Positions 44,871 through 53,070 of a stretch of DNA of 64,000 bases are shown here, piece after piece; position 1 is the first letter of the stretch, and each line of letters begins with the position of its first letter. Source of the stretch: JABJOR01 sp965603075 (GTDB lineage: Bacteria; Pseudomonadota; Alphaproteobacteria; Rhodospirillales; Casp-alpha2); assembly GCA_965603075.1 (NCBI GenBank), contig CBFDBO010000005.1:1-64000 (forward strand), in the 5' to 3' direction. A program made the translations under genes and the position numbers. The notes beneath the pieces were generated by a model. That model made no database searches. It was not told the origin of the DNA and worked only from the letters and a program-made list of their open reading frames with translations.

Positions 44871-45757
44871 ACACTCTGAAATATAATCCGAAATATAATT
44901 TGAAAAATAAATTGCCCCTGAAAAGTAAACCGCGCAAGAGGGCCACACCGTTTTGGCGATTGAACTGGTTCCGAGGGGGTGTCATTGGTTTGACGCTTGC
45001 TGCAATTGTTGGCAGCGGTTGGTGGGTTACTCATTCAGGGTTGTTGGCCCATATTGTTGAGACAGCCAAATGGCAAGGTATTGCTTTGTCCGCCCGTATT
45101 GGATTGAAGGTCGAAGATGTCTTGGTGGTAGGGCGTGATCATACCGCCAGCGATGAATTGTTGAATGCGTTGGGTATGAGCCGCGGTGCACCAATTCTCG
45201 CCTTTGATGTTGAACAAGCCAAGCTCCGGGTAGAGGAACTTCCCTGGGTCAGGCGGGCATCAGTGGAACGCTTGTTACCCGATACGGTTTTGCTCAGCGT
45301 TGAGGAACGCACCCCCATCGCCCTTTGGCAAAATAAAGGTCATTTTTCGCTGATCGATTATGAAGGTCACGTGATTTTGGAAGAAGGGTTGGGACACTAT
45401 AGCGATTTCATGGTCGTGGTTGGTGAAGACGCACCCCAACATACCGCGAGCCTCATGGAAACTTTAAGTTCGCAACCAGAGCTTCTTGTGTTGGTGCGTG
45501 CCGCCGTTCGGGTGGGTGGCAGACGGTGGAATTTAAGGTTGGTTGGCGGTGTAGACGTTCAATTGCCAGAAGATAATGCCCCGCTTGCATGGCTCCGCCT
45601 CGCCCAGTATCAGCGCAGTCATAGTGTGCTTAACCGAAATGTAATGATTGTGGACTTACGTTTACCCGATCGACTGATTGTTCGGAAGGTAGATGAACAA
45701 GATCAGGATCAAAAATTACAGAATTCAATTCCTTTAAGTCTTGGTCAGGAAACGTGA
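44867..45757 (+). CDS. ftsQ: Cell division protein FtsQ
   Basis: A 296-residue bitopic divisome protein: basic cytoplasmic N terminus, one helix (about 38-58, GVIGLTLAAIVGSGWWV), a POTRA domain (VEDVLVVGRDHTASDELLNALG...) and the FtsQ domain (LPDTVLLSVEERTPIALWQNKGHFSLIDYEG, the usual core). It recruits FtsL/FtsB. The start overlaps ddl (ATGA), and the ftsA ATG overlaps its stop (TGATG). Confidence 0.93.
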   Translation: MNTLKYNPKYNLKNKLPLKSKPRKRATPFWRLNWFRGGVIGLTLAAIVGSGWWVTHSGLLAHIVETAKWQGIALSARIGLKVEDVLVVGRDHTASDELLNALGMSRGAPILAFDVEQAKLRVEELPWVRRASVERLLPDTVLLSVEERTPIALWQNKGHFSLIDYEGHVILEEGLGHYSDFMVVVGEDAPQHTASLMETLSSQPELLVLVRAAVRVGGRRWNLRLVGGVDVQLPEDNAPLAWLRLAQYQRSHSVLNRNVMIVDLRLPDRLIVRKVDEQDQDQKLQNSIPLSLGQET

Positions 45758-47022
45758 TGGTAAAAAACATCAAGGGGCAACCCATAGCAAAAAACGGATT
45801 AATAGCAGCACTTGATATTGGCACGACCAAAATATGTTGTCTGATTGCCCGCATGGGAGATTTTGGCCCTAAAGTGGTCGGTATGGGACATCAAGTTTCC
45901 GCCGGAATGCGCAATGGTACCGTTGTCGATATTGAGGCCTTAGAGGCCGCTATTCGTGCCACCGTTGAAACGGCGGAGTTGATGGCCGGCGAGAATATTA
46001 AAGATGTCTATATTAATGTATCGAACGCGCACCTTAAATCGAGGTTGATTTCTTATGAGATTGCCACGGCGGGTCATCGCATCGATGATGCGGACTTACG
46101 TCATTTGCTTGATCCACATGCCCTTAAGATAAAAGAAGATGAAGGTCGTGAACGGGTTCATGTTATTCCGGTGGGTTATAGTATCGATGGTGTTCGCGGG
46201 GTTCGTGATCCCATTGGCATGTACGGTGAACGCTTGGCGGTTAATATGCATGTCATTTCAGCGGCCTCTGCACCTTTGCGCAATTTAGAAATGGCTGTTT
46301 CTCGGTGCCATCTTGGGGTGGCGGGCATGGCGGCGACACCACTAGCTTCTTCCTTATCGTGTCTGGTGGGGGATGAAGCGAAATTAGGCGTTACGATTAT
46401 CGACATGGGCGGTGGTACAACCTCCGTCGCTGTGTTCTTCGATGGCGAATTGGTCCATACAGATATGGTGCCGCTGGGTGGTATGCACATCACCAACGAT
46501 ATTGCCCGGGGACTATCCACACCGCTGGGCCATGCAGAGCGGGTGAAGACATTATTTGGCAACGCTGTGCCATCATCATCGGATGATAGGGCGGTTATTG
46601 AAGTGCCTTTAATAGGTGAAGACGGTGCGGGGGAGGCAACCCAAGTGCCGCGTTCCATGTTGGTCGGTATTATTCGCCCTCGATTGGAAGAAACTTTTGA
46701 GATTATCCGCGATCGCTTGAATGCTGCTGGGTTCGAGCAGGCATCGGGACCCCGCCTTGTATTAACGGGGGGCGCGTCCCAATTGCCCGGCGTAACAGAT
46801 GTTGCCAATGAAATTTTTGATCGTCATGTGCGAATCGCTAAGCCAAATACCATGGATGGATTGGCCGAAGCCGCTTCTGGACCGGCTTTTGCCACTTGCA
46901 CGGGGCTTATAAATTTCGCGATTCGCGAATCGGTGGACCGGCCGAACAGTATTTTGGACACAAATATGCCCACAACGGGCAAATTTGGACGTCTTGGAGC
47001 GTGGATTAGAGAGAATTTTTAA
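45757..47022 (+). CDS. ftsA: Cell division protein FtsA
   Basis: A 421-residue actin-like ATPase that ties FtsZ to the membrane. Actin-type sites: ALDIGTTKICCLIARMG near residue 16, VTIIDMGGGTTSVAVFFDGELVH and LVLTGGASQLPG. The C terminus ends in GRLGAWIRENF, matching the amphipathic membrane-targeting helix of FtsA. ATG at 45757 is preferred over the GTG just before it, with AGGAAAC upstream. Confidence 0.95.
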   Translation: MVKNIKGQPIAKNGLIAALDIGTTKICCLIARMGDFGPKVVGMGHQVSAGMRNGTVVDIEALEAAIRATVETAELMAGENIKDVYINVSNAHLKSRLISYEIATAGHRIDDADLRHLLDPHALKIKEDEGRERVHVIPVGYSIDGVRGVRDPIGMYGERLAVNMHVISAASAPLRNLEMAVSRCHLGVAGMAATPLASSLSCLVGDEAKLGVTIIDMGGGTTSVAVFFDGELVHTDMVPLGGMHITNDIARGLSTPLGHAERVKTLFGNAVPSSSDDRAVIEVPLIGEDGAGEATQVPRSMLVGIIRPRLEETFEIIRDRLNAAGFEQASGPRLVLTGGASQLPGVTDVANEIFDRHVRIAKPNTMDGLAEAASGPAFATCTGLINFAIRESVDRPNSILDTNMPTTGKFGRLGAWIRENF

Positions 47023-47117
47023 ATAGATGAATAAAAAATGGTGAAAACAGCAAAAAATTTACCTGTTATCAACCATGTCGCTATAGAAGAGTAAATATTA
47101 TAGATCCGGAGGTCATA

Positions 47118-49040
47118 ATGAGCATTAACCTTAGTGTTCCCGAACAAACCGTTGAGCGGGAATTAAAACCAAGAATTACAGTCGTGGGCGTCGGTGGCGC
47201 TGGCGGTAACGCCGTCAATGATATGATTAACTCGCAGCTCGAAGGTGTTGAGTTTCTCGTCGTTAATACGGACGCACAATCCCTTAAAGGATCAGGTGCT
47301 GATCGTCGCGTGCAAATGGGCGCATCGATCACCAGTGGTCTTGGTGCTGGCGCTAGTCCCGAAATCGGACATGCCGCCGCAGAAGAATCCCTTCATGAAA
47401 TAATGGAACACTTGGACGGTACCAATATGGTGTTTATCGCCGCTGGTATGGGGGGTGGAACGGGTACAGGTGGAGCACCAGTTATTGCAAAAGCGGCACG
47501 GGATAAAGGCATCCTAACCGTTGGTGTTGTGACCAAACCTTTCCATTTTGAAGGTTCACACCGCATGAAACTTGCCGAACAGGGCATTGAGGAATTAGGC
47601 AAACACGTTGATACGTTGATTGTTATCCCTAATCAAAACCTGTTCAGAGTTGCCAATGAAAAAACGACATTTGCAGACGCCTTCCGGATGGCGGATGAAG
47701 TGCTCTATTCTGGCGTACGCAGTGTGACTGATTTGATCATTATGCCTGGTATGATTAATCTTGATTTCGCTGATATCAGATCCGTGATGCATGAAATGGG
47801 TAAAGCCATGATGGGCACGGGCGAAGCCGAAGGCGAACGCCGCGCGCTCGACGCAGCTGAAGCAGCCATTGACAATCCGCTGCTTGATGATTGCTCCATG
47901 AAGGGGGCAAAAGGCGTCTTAATTAATATCACTGGCGGCAATGATATGACATTGTTCGAAGTTGATGAAGCGGCAAACCGTATTCGTGCAGAAGTGGACG
48001 AAGATGCTTATATTATCTTTGGTTCTGCATTCGAAGCTGAATTAGATGGTAAAATCAGGGTTTCTGTCGTTGCAACGGGCATCGACGAAGACATGCGCGC
48101 GCGTAGTGTGCCAACCGCCCACGGAGCAAGTATTATGGCTTCGACCCCGGTTAAATCAATGCCAACCGTTGACGCGCCAGAAATTCTTCGTGTTGATGAT
48201 GATCTGGCCCTTGAAGCAGTCGTTGAAGAAGTCGCTGACGCAGAAACAGTTGTCGCTAAAACACCTGCGGAGCAAACTCAGACACCATTGTCCTTTTCAA
48301 TGCTAAAAGAAGCTATTTCGGCACCAACGACGACAGAAACGGTCGATGAAGTTGAAGAAGATATTAGTATTGATAATTTATTAGATACAGCGTCAACGCC
48401 TGAATTTTCTGTTAAAATTGAAGATAAGGTAGACGTCGAAGCGGCCCCAACGGCTGAGATGCCAATCGAGGAATCGATTGCGGCCCCGGTGATGATGCCA
48501 GCACCAGTGCCAGTGGCTTCTGTTTCAGATGCCTTTATTCCCCCCGTCCCGGCGGTTGCTAAAGGTAAAGAAGAAACAGTACCGTCTAAGCCTTTTGCTG
48601 AGTCTGAATTTGTAAATGGCTCGAAGGAACGTGCCGCAGTTTCATCGGAAGCGGCGCCGCGTAAACCAGCCATGAAACGGGCTGGAAGTTTGTTCAAAAC
48701 GATTTTGGGTGCTAACAAAACCGTTGCTGCACCGCAGCCACTTGATTGGCAGGGCCAAACAGCAACGCCAGAACCCGCCGTTGCGAATGTAGCAATGGCA
48801 GCATCAACGGGAACATCAACGGCACCATCAACGGGAACATCAATACCCGCACCGACGATGACAACATCACCCTCTGCCCCTACTGGTTCGGTCATTGGTT
48901 CGGCTCATCCCGCCCAATCCACGCAACAGGCCACTCAGCCGAATTTGGGTGTGATGGAACAAGTAGAAAGCCAGCCCATAAATGATGGGGATGATGATCT
49001 TTTGGATATTCCTGCATTCTTACGTCGGCAAGCCAATTGA
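47118..49040 (+). CDS. ftsZ: Cell division protein FtsZ
   Basis: A 640-residue tubulin homologue that forms the division ring. The GTPase core (about 18-335) has the tubulin signature GGGTGTGG at 112-119 and the T7-loop region NLDFADIRSVM. A long disordered linker (about 340-620) is rich in Ala, Pro, Glu, Val and Thr, as in alphaproteobacteria, and carries a small 12-bp repeat. The C-terminal peptide LLDIPAFLRRQ binds FtsA and other partners. GGAGG lies before the ATG. The 95-bp gap after ftsA probably allows a separate promoter. A strong terminator follows. Confidence 0.96.
   Translation: MSINLSVPEQTVERELKPRITVVGVGGAGGNAVNDMINSQLEGVEFLVVNTDAQSLKGSGADRRVQMGASITSGLGAGASPEIGHAAAEESLHEIMEHLDGTNMVFIAAGMGGGTGTGGAPVIAKAARDKGILTVGVVTKPFHFEGSHRMKLAEQGIEELGKHVDTLIVIPNQNLFRVANEKTTFADAFRMADEVLYSGVRSVTDLIIMPGMINLDFADIRSVMHEMGKAMMGTGEAEGERRALDAAEAAIDNPLLDDCSMKGAKGVLINITGGNDMTLFEVDEAANRIRAEVDEDAYIIFGSAFEAELDGKIRVSVVATGIDEDMRARSVPTAHGASIMASTPVKSMPTVDAPEILRVDDDLALEAVVEEVADAETVVAKTPAEQTQTPLSFSMLKEAISAPTTTETVDEVEEDISIDNLLDTASTPEFSVKIEDKVDVEAAPTAEMPIEESIAAPVMMPAPVPVASVSDAFIPPVPAVAKGKEETVPSKPFAESEFVNGSKERAAVSSEAAPRKPAMKRAGSLFKTILGANKTVAAPQPLDWQGQTATPEPAVANVAMAASTGTSTAPSTGTSIPAPTMTTSPSAPTGSVIGSAHPAQSTQQATQPNLGVMEQVESQPINDGDDDLLDIPAFLRRQAN
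48802..48849 (+). repeat. 12-bp in-frame repeat in the FtsZ linker
   Basis: CATCAACGGGAA, CATCAACGGCAC, CATCAACGGGAA and a diverged CATCAATACCCG follow each other without gaps (48802-48849). They encode a Ser/Thr/Gly/Ala/Pro-rich part of the FtsZ linker (STGT/STAP type). Because the unit is four codons long, copy number can change without a frameshift. Confidence 0.8.
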
Positions 49041-49086
49041 GCTTACAAAACTAGCAAATAAAATGACGACCTGGAGAGAATAAGAG

Positions 49087-49119
49087 GGATGAGATTTGAA
49101 AAAAGTCTCATCCTTTTTT
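49087..49119 (+). terminator. Rho-independent terminator after ftsZ
   Basis: GGATGAGA (49087-49094) pairs perfectly with TCTCATCC (49106-49113) around an 11-base loop, followed directly by six T. It closes the division/cell-wall operon. Confidence 0.9.
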
Positions 49120-49224
49120 ATTGTTGTTTAACAATATGTTACCCTAGCATCTTTAATGTAATATTAGGTAACAAAGTGTGATTTGAATAGCCATATGGCT
49201 CTTGCTAAAAGAGACTACCAATTT

Positions 49225-49260
49225 TTGATAAAAAATTATACGTATTTAGTATACGTATTT
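49225..49260 (+). promoter_or_regulatory. lpxC promoter with doubled palindrome
   Basis: TTGATA (49225-49230) and TAGTAT (49247-49252), spaced by 16 bp, resemble a sigma-70 promoter. They are overlapped by two identical 10-bp copies ATACGTATTT (49238-49247 and 49251-49260), each containing the palindrome ATACGTAT, 13 bp apart. The arrangement looks like a regulated promoter for lpxC. It is only a candidate. Confidence 0.4.
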
Positions 49261-49274
49261 GATGAAGCACTAAA

Positions 49275-50276
49275 ATGGAATTACAAAACATGGATGGTAT
49301 TGAGAGCCTTCACATTAACAGTCTCCCCTTAAAACAACGGACGTTGAAATCAACGGTCGACTGTAAGGGGGTTGCTCTGCATTCCGGAGACAAGGTTACC
49401 ATGACCCTGCAGCCGGGTGAAGCCAATACAGGTATCATTTTTCGCCGGACAGATGTTGGTGGTCAAGGCGTAGAAATTCCTGCTTTGTGGAATAATGTTG
49501 TTGATACACGGTTATGCACAGTGCTCGGCGTTGATAGCGGCGAAGGCGAAATGATTAAAATTTCCACCGTTGAACACGTAATGGCCGCATTATCCGGTTG
49601 CGGTATCGACAATGCGGTTATTGATGTTACGGGGCCTGAAATCCCTATTATGGATGGCAGTTCCGAACCTTTTGTGTCCTTAATTGAATGTGCGGGTGTT
49701 CAAGAACTTGACGCGCCACGCCGGGTTATTCGGATTTTAAAACCCGTTAACGTCAGCGATGATACCTGCTCAGCAACTTTGGTGCCTGCCTCTCATTTTT
49801 CTGTCGATATGGCGATATCTTATGACAGCGCCATTGTTGGCGAGCAAAATGTACAAGTCGGTGTCATCAATGGGGCTTTTTCCCATGAATTGGCAAAAGC
49901 CAGAACTTTTGGTTTCTTGCATGAAGTCGAAGCCATGCGCGCCGCTGGTCTGGCCCGTGGTGGCTCGCTTGATAATGCCATCGTCATTTCCGGTGATGAT
50001 GTTATGAATGAAGATGGCTTGCGGTTCGATGATGAATTTGTTCGTCATAAAGCATTGGACGCTGTTGGTGATATGTATCTGGCTGGCGGTCAAATCTTGG
50101 GCGCTTTCAATGGTAATCGTTCAGGGCACGCGATGAACAACACCTTGTTACGGGCGCTATTTGCTGATGATACAGCTTGGTGCTATGACACTATTTCTAT
50201 GGACGAAGCCGATTCCATGCCAAATGGTGGTTTGTATGCGAATATAGAGAATATCGCCGTCGCTGCGCATGTCTAA
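49275..50276 (+). CDS. lpxC: UDP-3-O-acyl-GlcNAc deacetylase LpxC
   Basis: A 333-residue zinc enzyme that commits to lipid A synthesis. Landmarks: TLKSTVDCKGVALHSG near the start, STVEHVMAALSGCGIDNAVID (zinc His), DGSSEPFVSLIE, HKALDAVGDMYLAG (zinc His/Asp) and GHAMNNTLLRALF (catalytic His). The N terminus is about 15-20 residues longer than E. coli LpxC; ATG at 49290 is an alternative. It lies just after the division operon, as is common, but has its own promoter-like region. Confidence 0.95.
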   Translation: MELQNMDGIESLHINSLPLKQRTLKSTVDCKGVALHSGDKVTMTLQPGEANTGIIFRRTDVGGQGVEIPALWNNVVDTRLCTVLGVDSGEGEMIKISTVEHVMAALSGCGIDNAVIDVTGPEIPIMDGSSEPFVSLIECAGVQELDAPRRVIRILKPVNVSDDTCSATLVPASHFSVDMAISYDSAIVGEQNVQVGVINGAFSHELAKARTFGFLHEVEAMRAAGLARGGSLDNAIVISGDDVMNEDGLRFDDEFVRHKALDAVGDMYLAGGQILGAFNGNRSGHAMNNTLLRALFADDTAWCYDTISMDEADSMPNGGLYANIENIAVAAHV

Positions 50277-50484
50277 TTGATCGTCTCATGATCGGCTAAT
50301 GACCCGTAATGGGTCCCTTAGTCCCCTCCTAAAAGCTTAATTCCTTTGATATAACCCCTGCAAAACATTTTTCTTTATGAAAAGCTGATTTTAGGGTGTT
50401 CGACCCCGTATATTGGCGTGCTATAGTTGGCTAACCGTGCAAAATGTTATCTGCATTTATGTTTACATTATAGACAGATCTAAA

Positions 50485-51345
50485 ATGATAGTGCCCAACG
50501 ATTTACATACCTCATCTTTTTGCCTTCATAAGGCACTGCGTCCTGTTTGGTTTCGAAATGTGAGCCTCCTCTCGGTATTGCTTATGCTGACATTGTTGTT
50601 GGGGGCCTGCGCTAATTCTGACAAAGAGGTTTATGTAGAACAACCTGTTGATACGATCTATAACCAAGCCCAAGATTTGATGTCCAGTGAGAATTATAAA
50701 GGGGCAGCTAGAAAATTCGATGAGGTCGAACGCCAACATCCTTATTCCAAATGGGCAACCAAAGCACAACTTATGTCGGCCTACGCTTATTATAAGGCCA
50801 ATCAATATGACGATGCGGTTATCGGGCTGGACCGGTTCATACAGTTGCATCCTTCTAATAAGGACGTTCCTTACGCCCTTTATTTAAAGGCGCTGTGTTA
50901 CTACGAACAGATTTCAACCGTCGAACGCGACCAAGAAATGACCGCGAACGCAACAAAGACGCTCAATGTATTAATCACCCGATTTCCTGATAGCAAATAT
51001 GCCCGCGATGCTGGTTTAAAAATAGATCTGACTTTCGATCATTTGGCGGGCAAGGAAATGGCTATCGGTCGGTACTATCAAGGACAAGGTCAACACCTAG
51101 CGGCTCTCAACCGTTTCAAAACAGTAATTGAGCAGTTTCAGACTACCACGCATGTGCCAGAAGCATTATTGCGGATGACAGAATCATACTGGGCGATCGG
51201 TCTAAAAGAAGAAGCCCAGAAAAGTGCTTCGGTCCTTGGACACAACTTCCCAGGTAGCGAATGGTATATTGACGCTTATCAATTGGTCGAGGGCGTAACC
51301 ATACGCGAAGAAGAAATAACGGAGCCTTGGTATAAAGTTTGGTAA
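50485..51345 (+). CDS. bamD: Outer membrane assembly lipoprotein BamD (ComL)
   Basis: A 286-residue lipoprotein of the BAM complex, which folds outer-membrane proteins. Its signal peptide ends in the lipobox LGAC (cysteine near residue 43), followed by TPR-like helices: YNQAQDLMSSENYKGAARKFDEVERQHPYSKWATKAQLMSAYAYYKANQYDDAVIGLDRFIQLHP is the typical first half. The signal region is long, so the true start may be further downstream than ATG 50485; an upstream TTG (50413) is unlikely. lpxC-bamD-recN-ligA is a common alphaproteobacterial order. Confidence 0.9.
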   Translation: MIVPNDLHTSSFCLHKALRPVWFRNVSLLSVLLMLTLLLGACANSDKEVYVEQPVDTIYNQAQDLMSSENYKGAARKFDEVERQHPYSKWATKAQLMSAYAYYKANQYDDAVIGLDRFIQLHPSNKDVPYALYLKALCYYEQISTVERDQEMTANATKTLNVLITRFPDSKYARDAGLKIDLTFDHLAGKEMAIGRYYQGQGQHLAALNRFKTVIEQFQTTTHVPEALLRMTESYWAIGLKEEAQKSASVLGHNFPGSEWYIDAYQLVEGVTIREEEITEPWYKVW

Positions 51346-51387
51346 TTACGGCGATTACAGAATTCAATAATTTAGCGGTTCTCATAT

Positions 51388-53070
51388 ATGCTTAGCACCT
51401 TATCCATCCGAAATGTTGTTTTGATAGAAAGCCTTGATCTTGAATTTGGCAAGGGTTTGTCTGTGTTAAGCGGCGAAACCGGTGCCGGTAAATCCATTTT
51501 GCTGGATTCCTTAGGGCTATCTCTGGGCGAGCGGGCGGATACGTCACTTGTTCGGCACGGTGCTGCGCAAGCATCTGTAACCGCCGTATTCGATAATCTA
51601 GCCTGCAATATTGATGATCTAATGGATCAATATGGCCTTGAGCCAATTGTTGCAGAGGACTCTCTGATTATCAAAAGAGTTATCACCGCCGATGGTCGCT
51701 CCAAAGCCTTTATTAATGGCGAGCCCGCAACGGTGGGGGCGTTACGGGCCATTGGGGAGCGACTTGCAGAAGTCCACGGACAATTTGAAAGTCAGCGTTT
51801 GCTTAACCCAGCGGCCCATCGGGATTTGCTGGATGCCTATGGCGGGTTAAATGGGATAGCGGCTAAAACGGCGGAATACTGGAAGACTTGGCGGGTGTGT
51901 GAAGAGACTGTGAAAACAGCCCAACAGAGTTATGATAAAGCACGACTGGATGAAGATTTCCTTCGGCACGCCGTAGAGGAAATAAGTGCCCTTGCCCCAC
52001 AAGACGGCGAAGAAACCGTGCTGGCAGAAAGCCGCGCCGACATGATGAATGGCGAGAAAATATTGGAAGCCATGAACGCCGCCACCAAAGAACTTAACCA
52101 TGGTCGGGGTGTGGAATATTCTTTGCAAAATGCGGCAAAACAGCTCGCCCGATTGGCTGAAAAAGTGGGGGGGCGATTTGAGGCTGTCATAAACGCCCTC
52201 GACCGTGCTTCGGTTGATGTATCGGATGCGATGGCAGCTCTTGACAGGATCAGCGCCGATACGGATTTAAACCCGGCTAGCTTAGAGCAAGTTGAAGAGC
52301 GTTTATTTTCCTTGCGGGCGCTCGCGCGTAAACACAATGTCGCGGTGGATGAATTAGCGGCACTGCATGCCTCCTTTGATAAACAACTGCTTTCGATTGT
52401 CGACGGCGGGGCAGAAATTGAACGTCTTAAACAGGCCGCAAACGCCGCGCGTGAGAAATACCAAGATACGGCTAAAAAATTAAGTGCGTCGCGGATGAAA
52501 TCAGCCCAAGCGATGGGGGCTGCGGTCGGTGGCGAGCTGGAACCCTTAAAGCTGGGCAACGCCCATTTTGTGGTGTCGGTCACGCTATTGAACGAGAATG
52601 ATTGGAGCGCCAATGGCATGGACCGTGTGGCTTTTTTGGTGGCGACCAATCCCGGCGCAGAACCCGGTCCGATTTCCAAAGTTGCCTCTGGCGGTGAGCT
52701 GGCACGATTTGTGTTGGCGTTAAAAGTAATCCTCGCGCAGACCGATCCGGTTGCAACCATTGTTTTTGATGAAGTGGACAGTGGTATTGGTGGCGCGACG
52801 GCGGCAGCTGTTGGTGAGCGATTGCTTGCTCTGGCAAAAGATGTGCAAGTGCTGGTGGTAACACATTCACCACAGGTGGCATCACTGGGCGCGCAACATT
52901 GGCATGTGAGCAAAGGGGCGCACGGCGCTAGCGATATGGTAACAACAAAGGTATCTATTTTGTCATCTGATCACCGGCAAGAAGAAATTGCGCGTATGTT
53001 ATCTGGTGCGGAAATCACCGACGAAGCCCGCGCGGCGGCCCGTCAATTAATGGCCCAAGGTGTGGCGTGA
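51388..53070 (+). CDS. recN: DNA repair ATPase RecN
   Basis: A 560-residue SMC-like protein for double-strand break repair. Walker A GETGAGKSILLDSLGLSLG (about 30-48), HGQFESQRLL, a central coiled coil (about 150-370), the ABC signature VASGGELARFVLALK and Walker B TIVFDEVDSGIGG are present. The stop overlaps the GTG start of ligA by four bases, so repair and ligation genes are coupled. Confidence 0.95.
   Translation: MLSTLSIRNVVLIESLDLEFGKGLSVLSGETGAGKSILLDSLGLSLGERADTSLVRHGAAQASVTAVFDNLACNIDDLMDQYGLEPIVAEDSLIIKRVITADGRSKAFINGEPATVGALRAIGERLAEVHGQFESQRLLNPAAHRDLLDAYGGLNGIAAKTAEYWKTWRVCEETVKTAQQSYDKARLDEDFLRHAVEEISALAPQDGEETVLAESRADMMNGEKILEAMNAATKELNHGRGVEYSLQNAAKQLARLAEKVGGRFEAVINALDRASVDVSDAMAALDRISADTDLNPASLEQVEERLFSLRALARKHNVAVDELAALHASFDKQLLSIVDGGAEIERLKQAANAAREKYQDTAKKLSASRMKSAQAMGAAVGGELEPLKLGNAHFVVSVTLLNENDWSANGMDRVAFLVATNPGAEPGPISKVASGGELARFVLALKVILAQTDPVATIVFDEVDSGIGGATAAAVGERLLALAKDVQVLVVTHSPQVASLGAQHWHVSKGAHGASDMVTTKVSILSSDHRQEEIARMLSGAEITDEARAAARQLMAQGVA

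Noticed and set aside
45367..45377. Second parS-like site (GTCACGTGAT in ftsQ)
   Set aside because: Only the central palindrome matches; the outer parS bases differ.
46176..46808. 210-residue minus-strand frame inside ftsA
   Set aside because: Antisense shadow of a clear ftsA.
48278..48895. 205-residue minus-strand frame in the FtsZ linker region
   Set aside because: Low-complexity reading of the repetitive linker; no start signal or family.
50295..50320. Terminator after lpxC (GACCC-GTAAT-GGGTC)
   Set aside because: Stem of only five base pairs and no T run.
51930..52913. 327-residue minus-strand open frame inside recN
   Set aside because: Composition is Ser/Ala/Cys-rich without any motif, and recN on the plus strand is certain; it is an antisense shadow.
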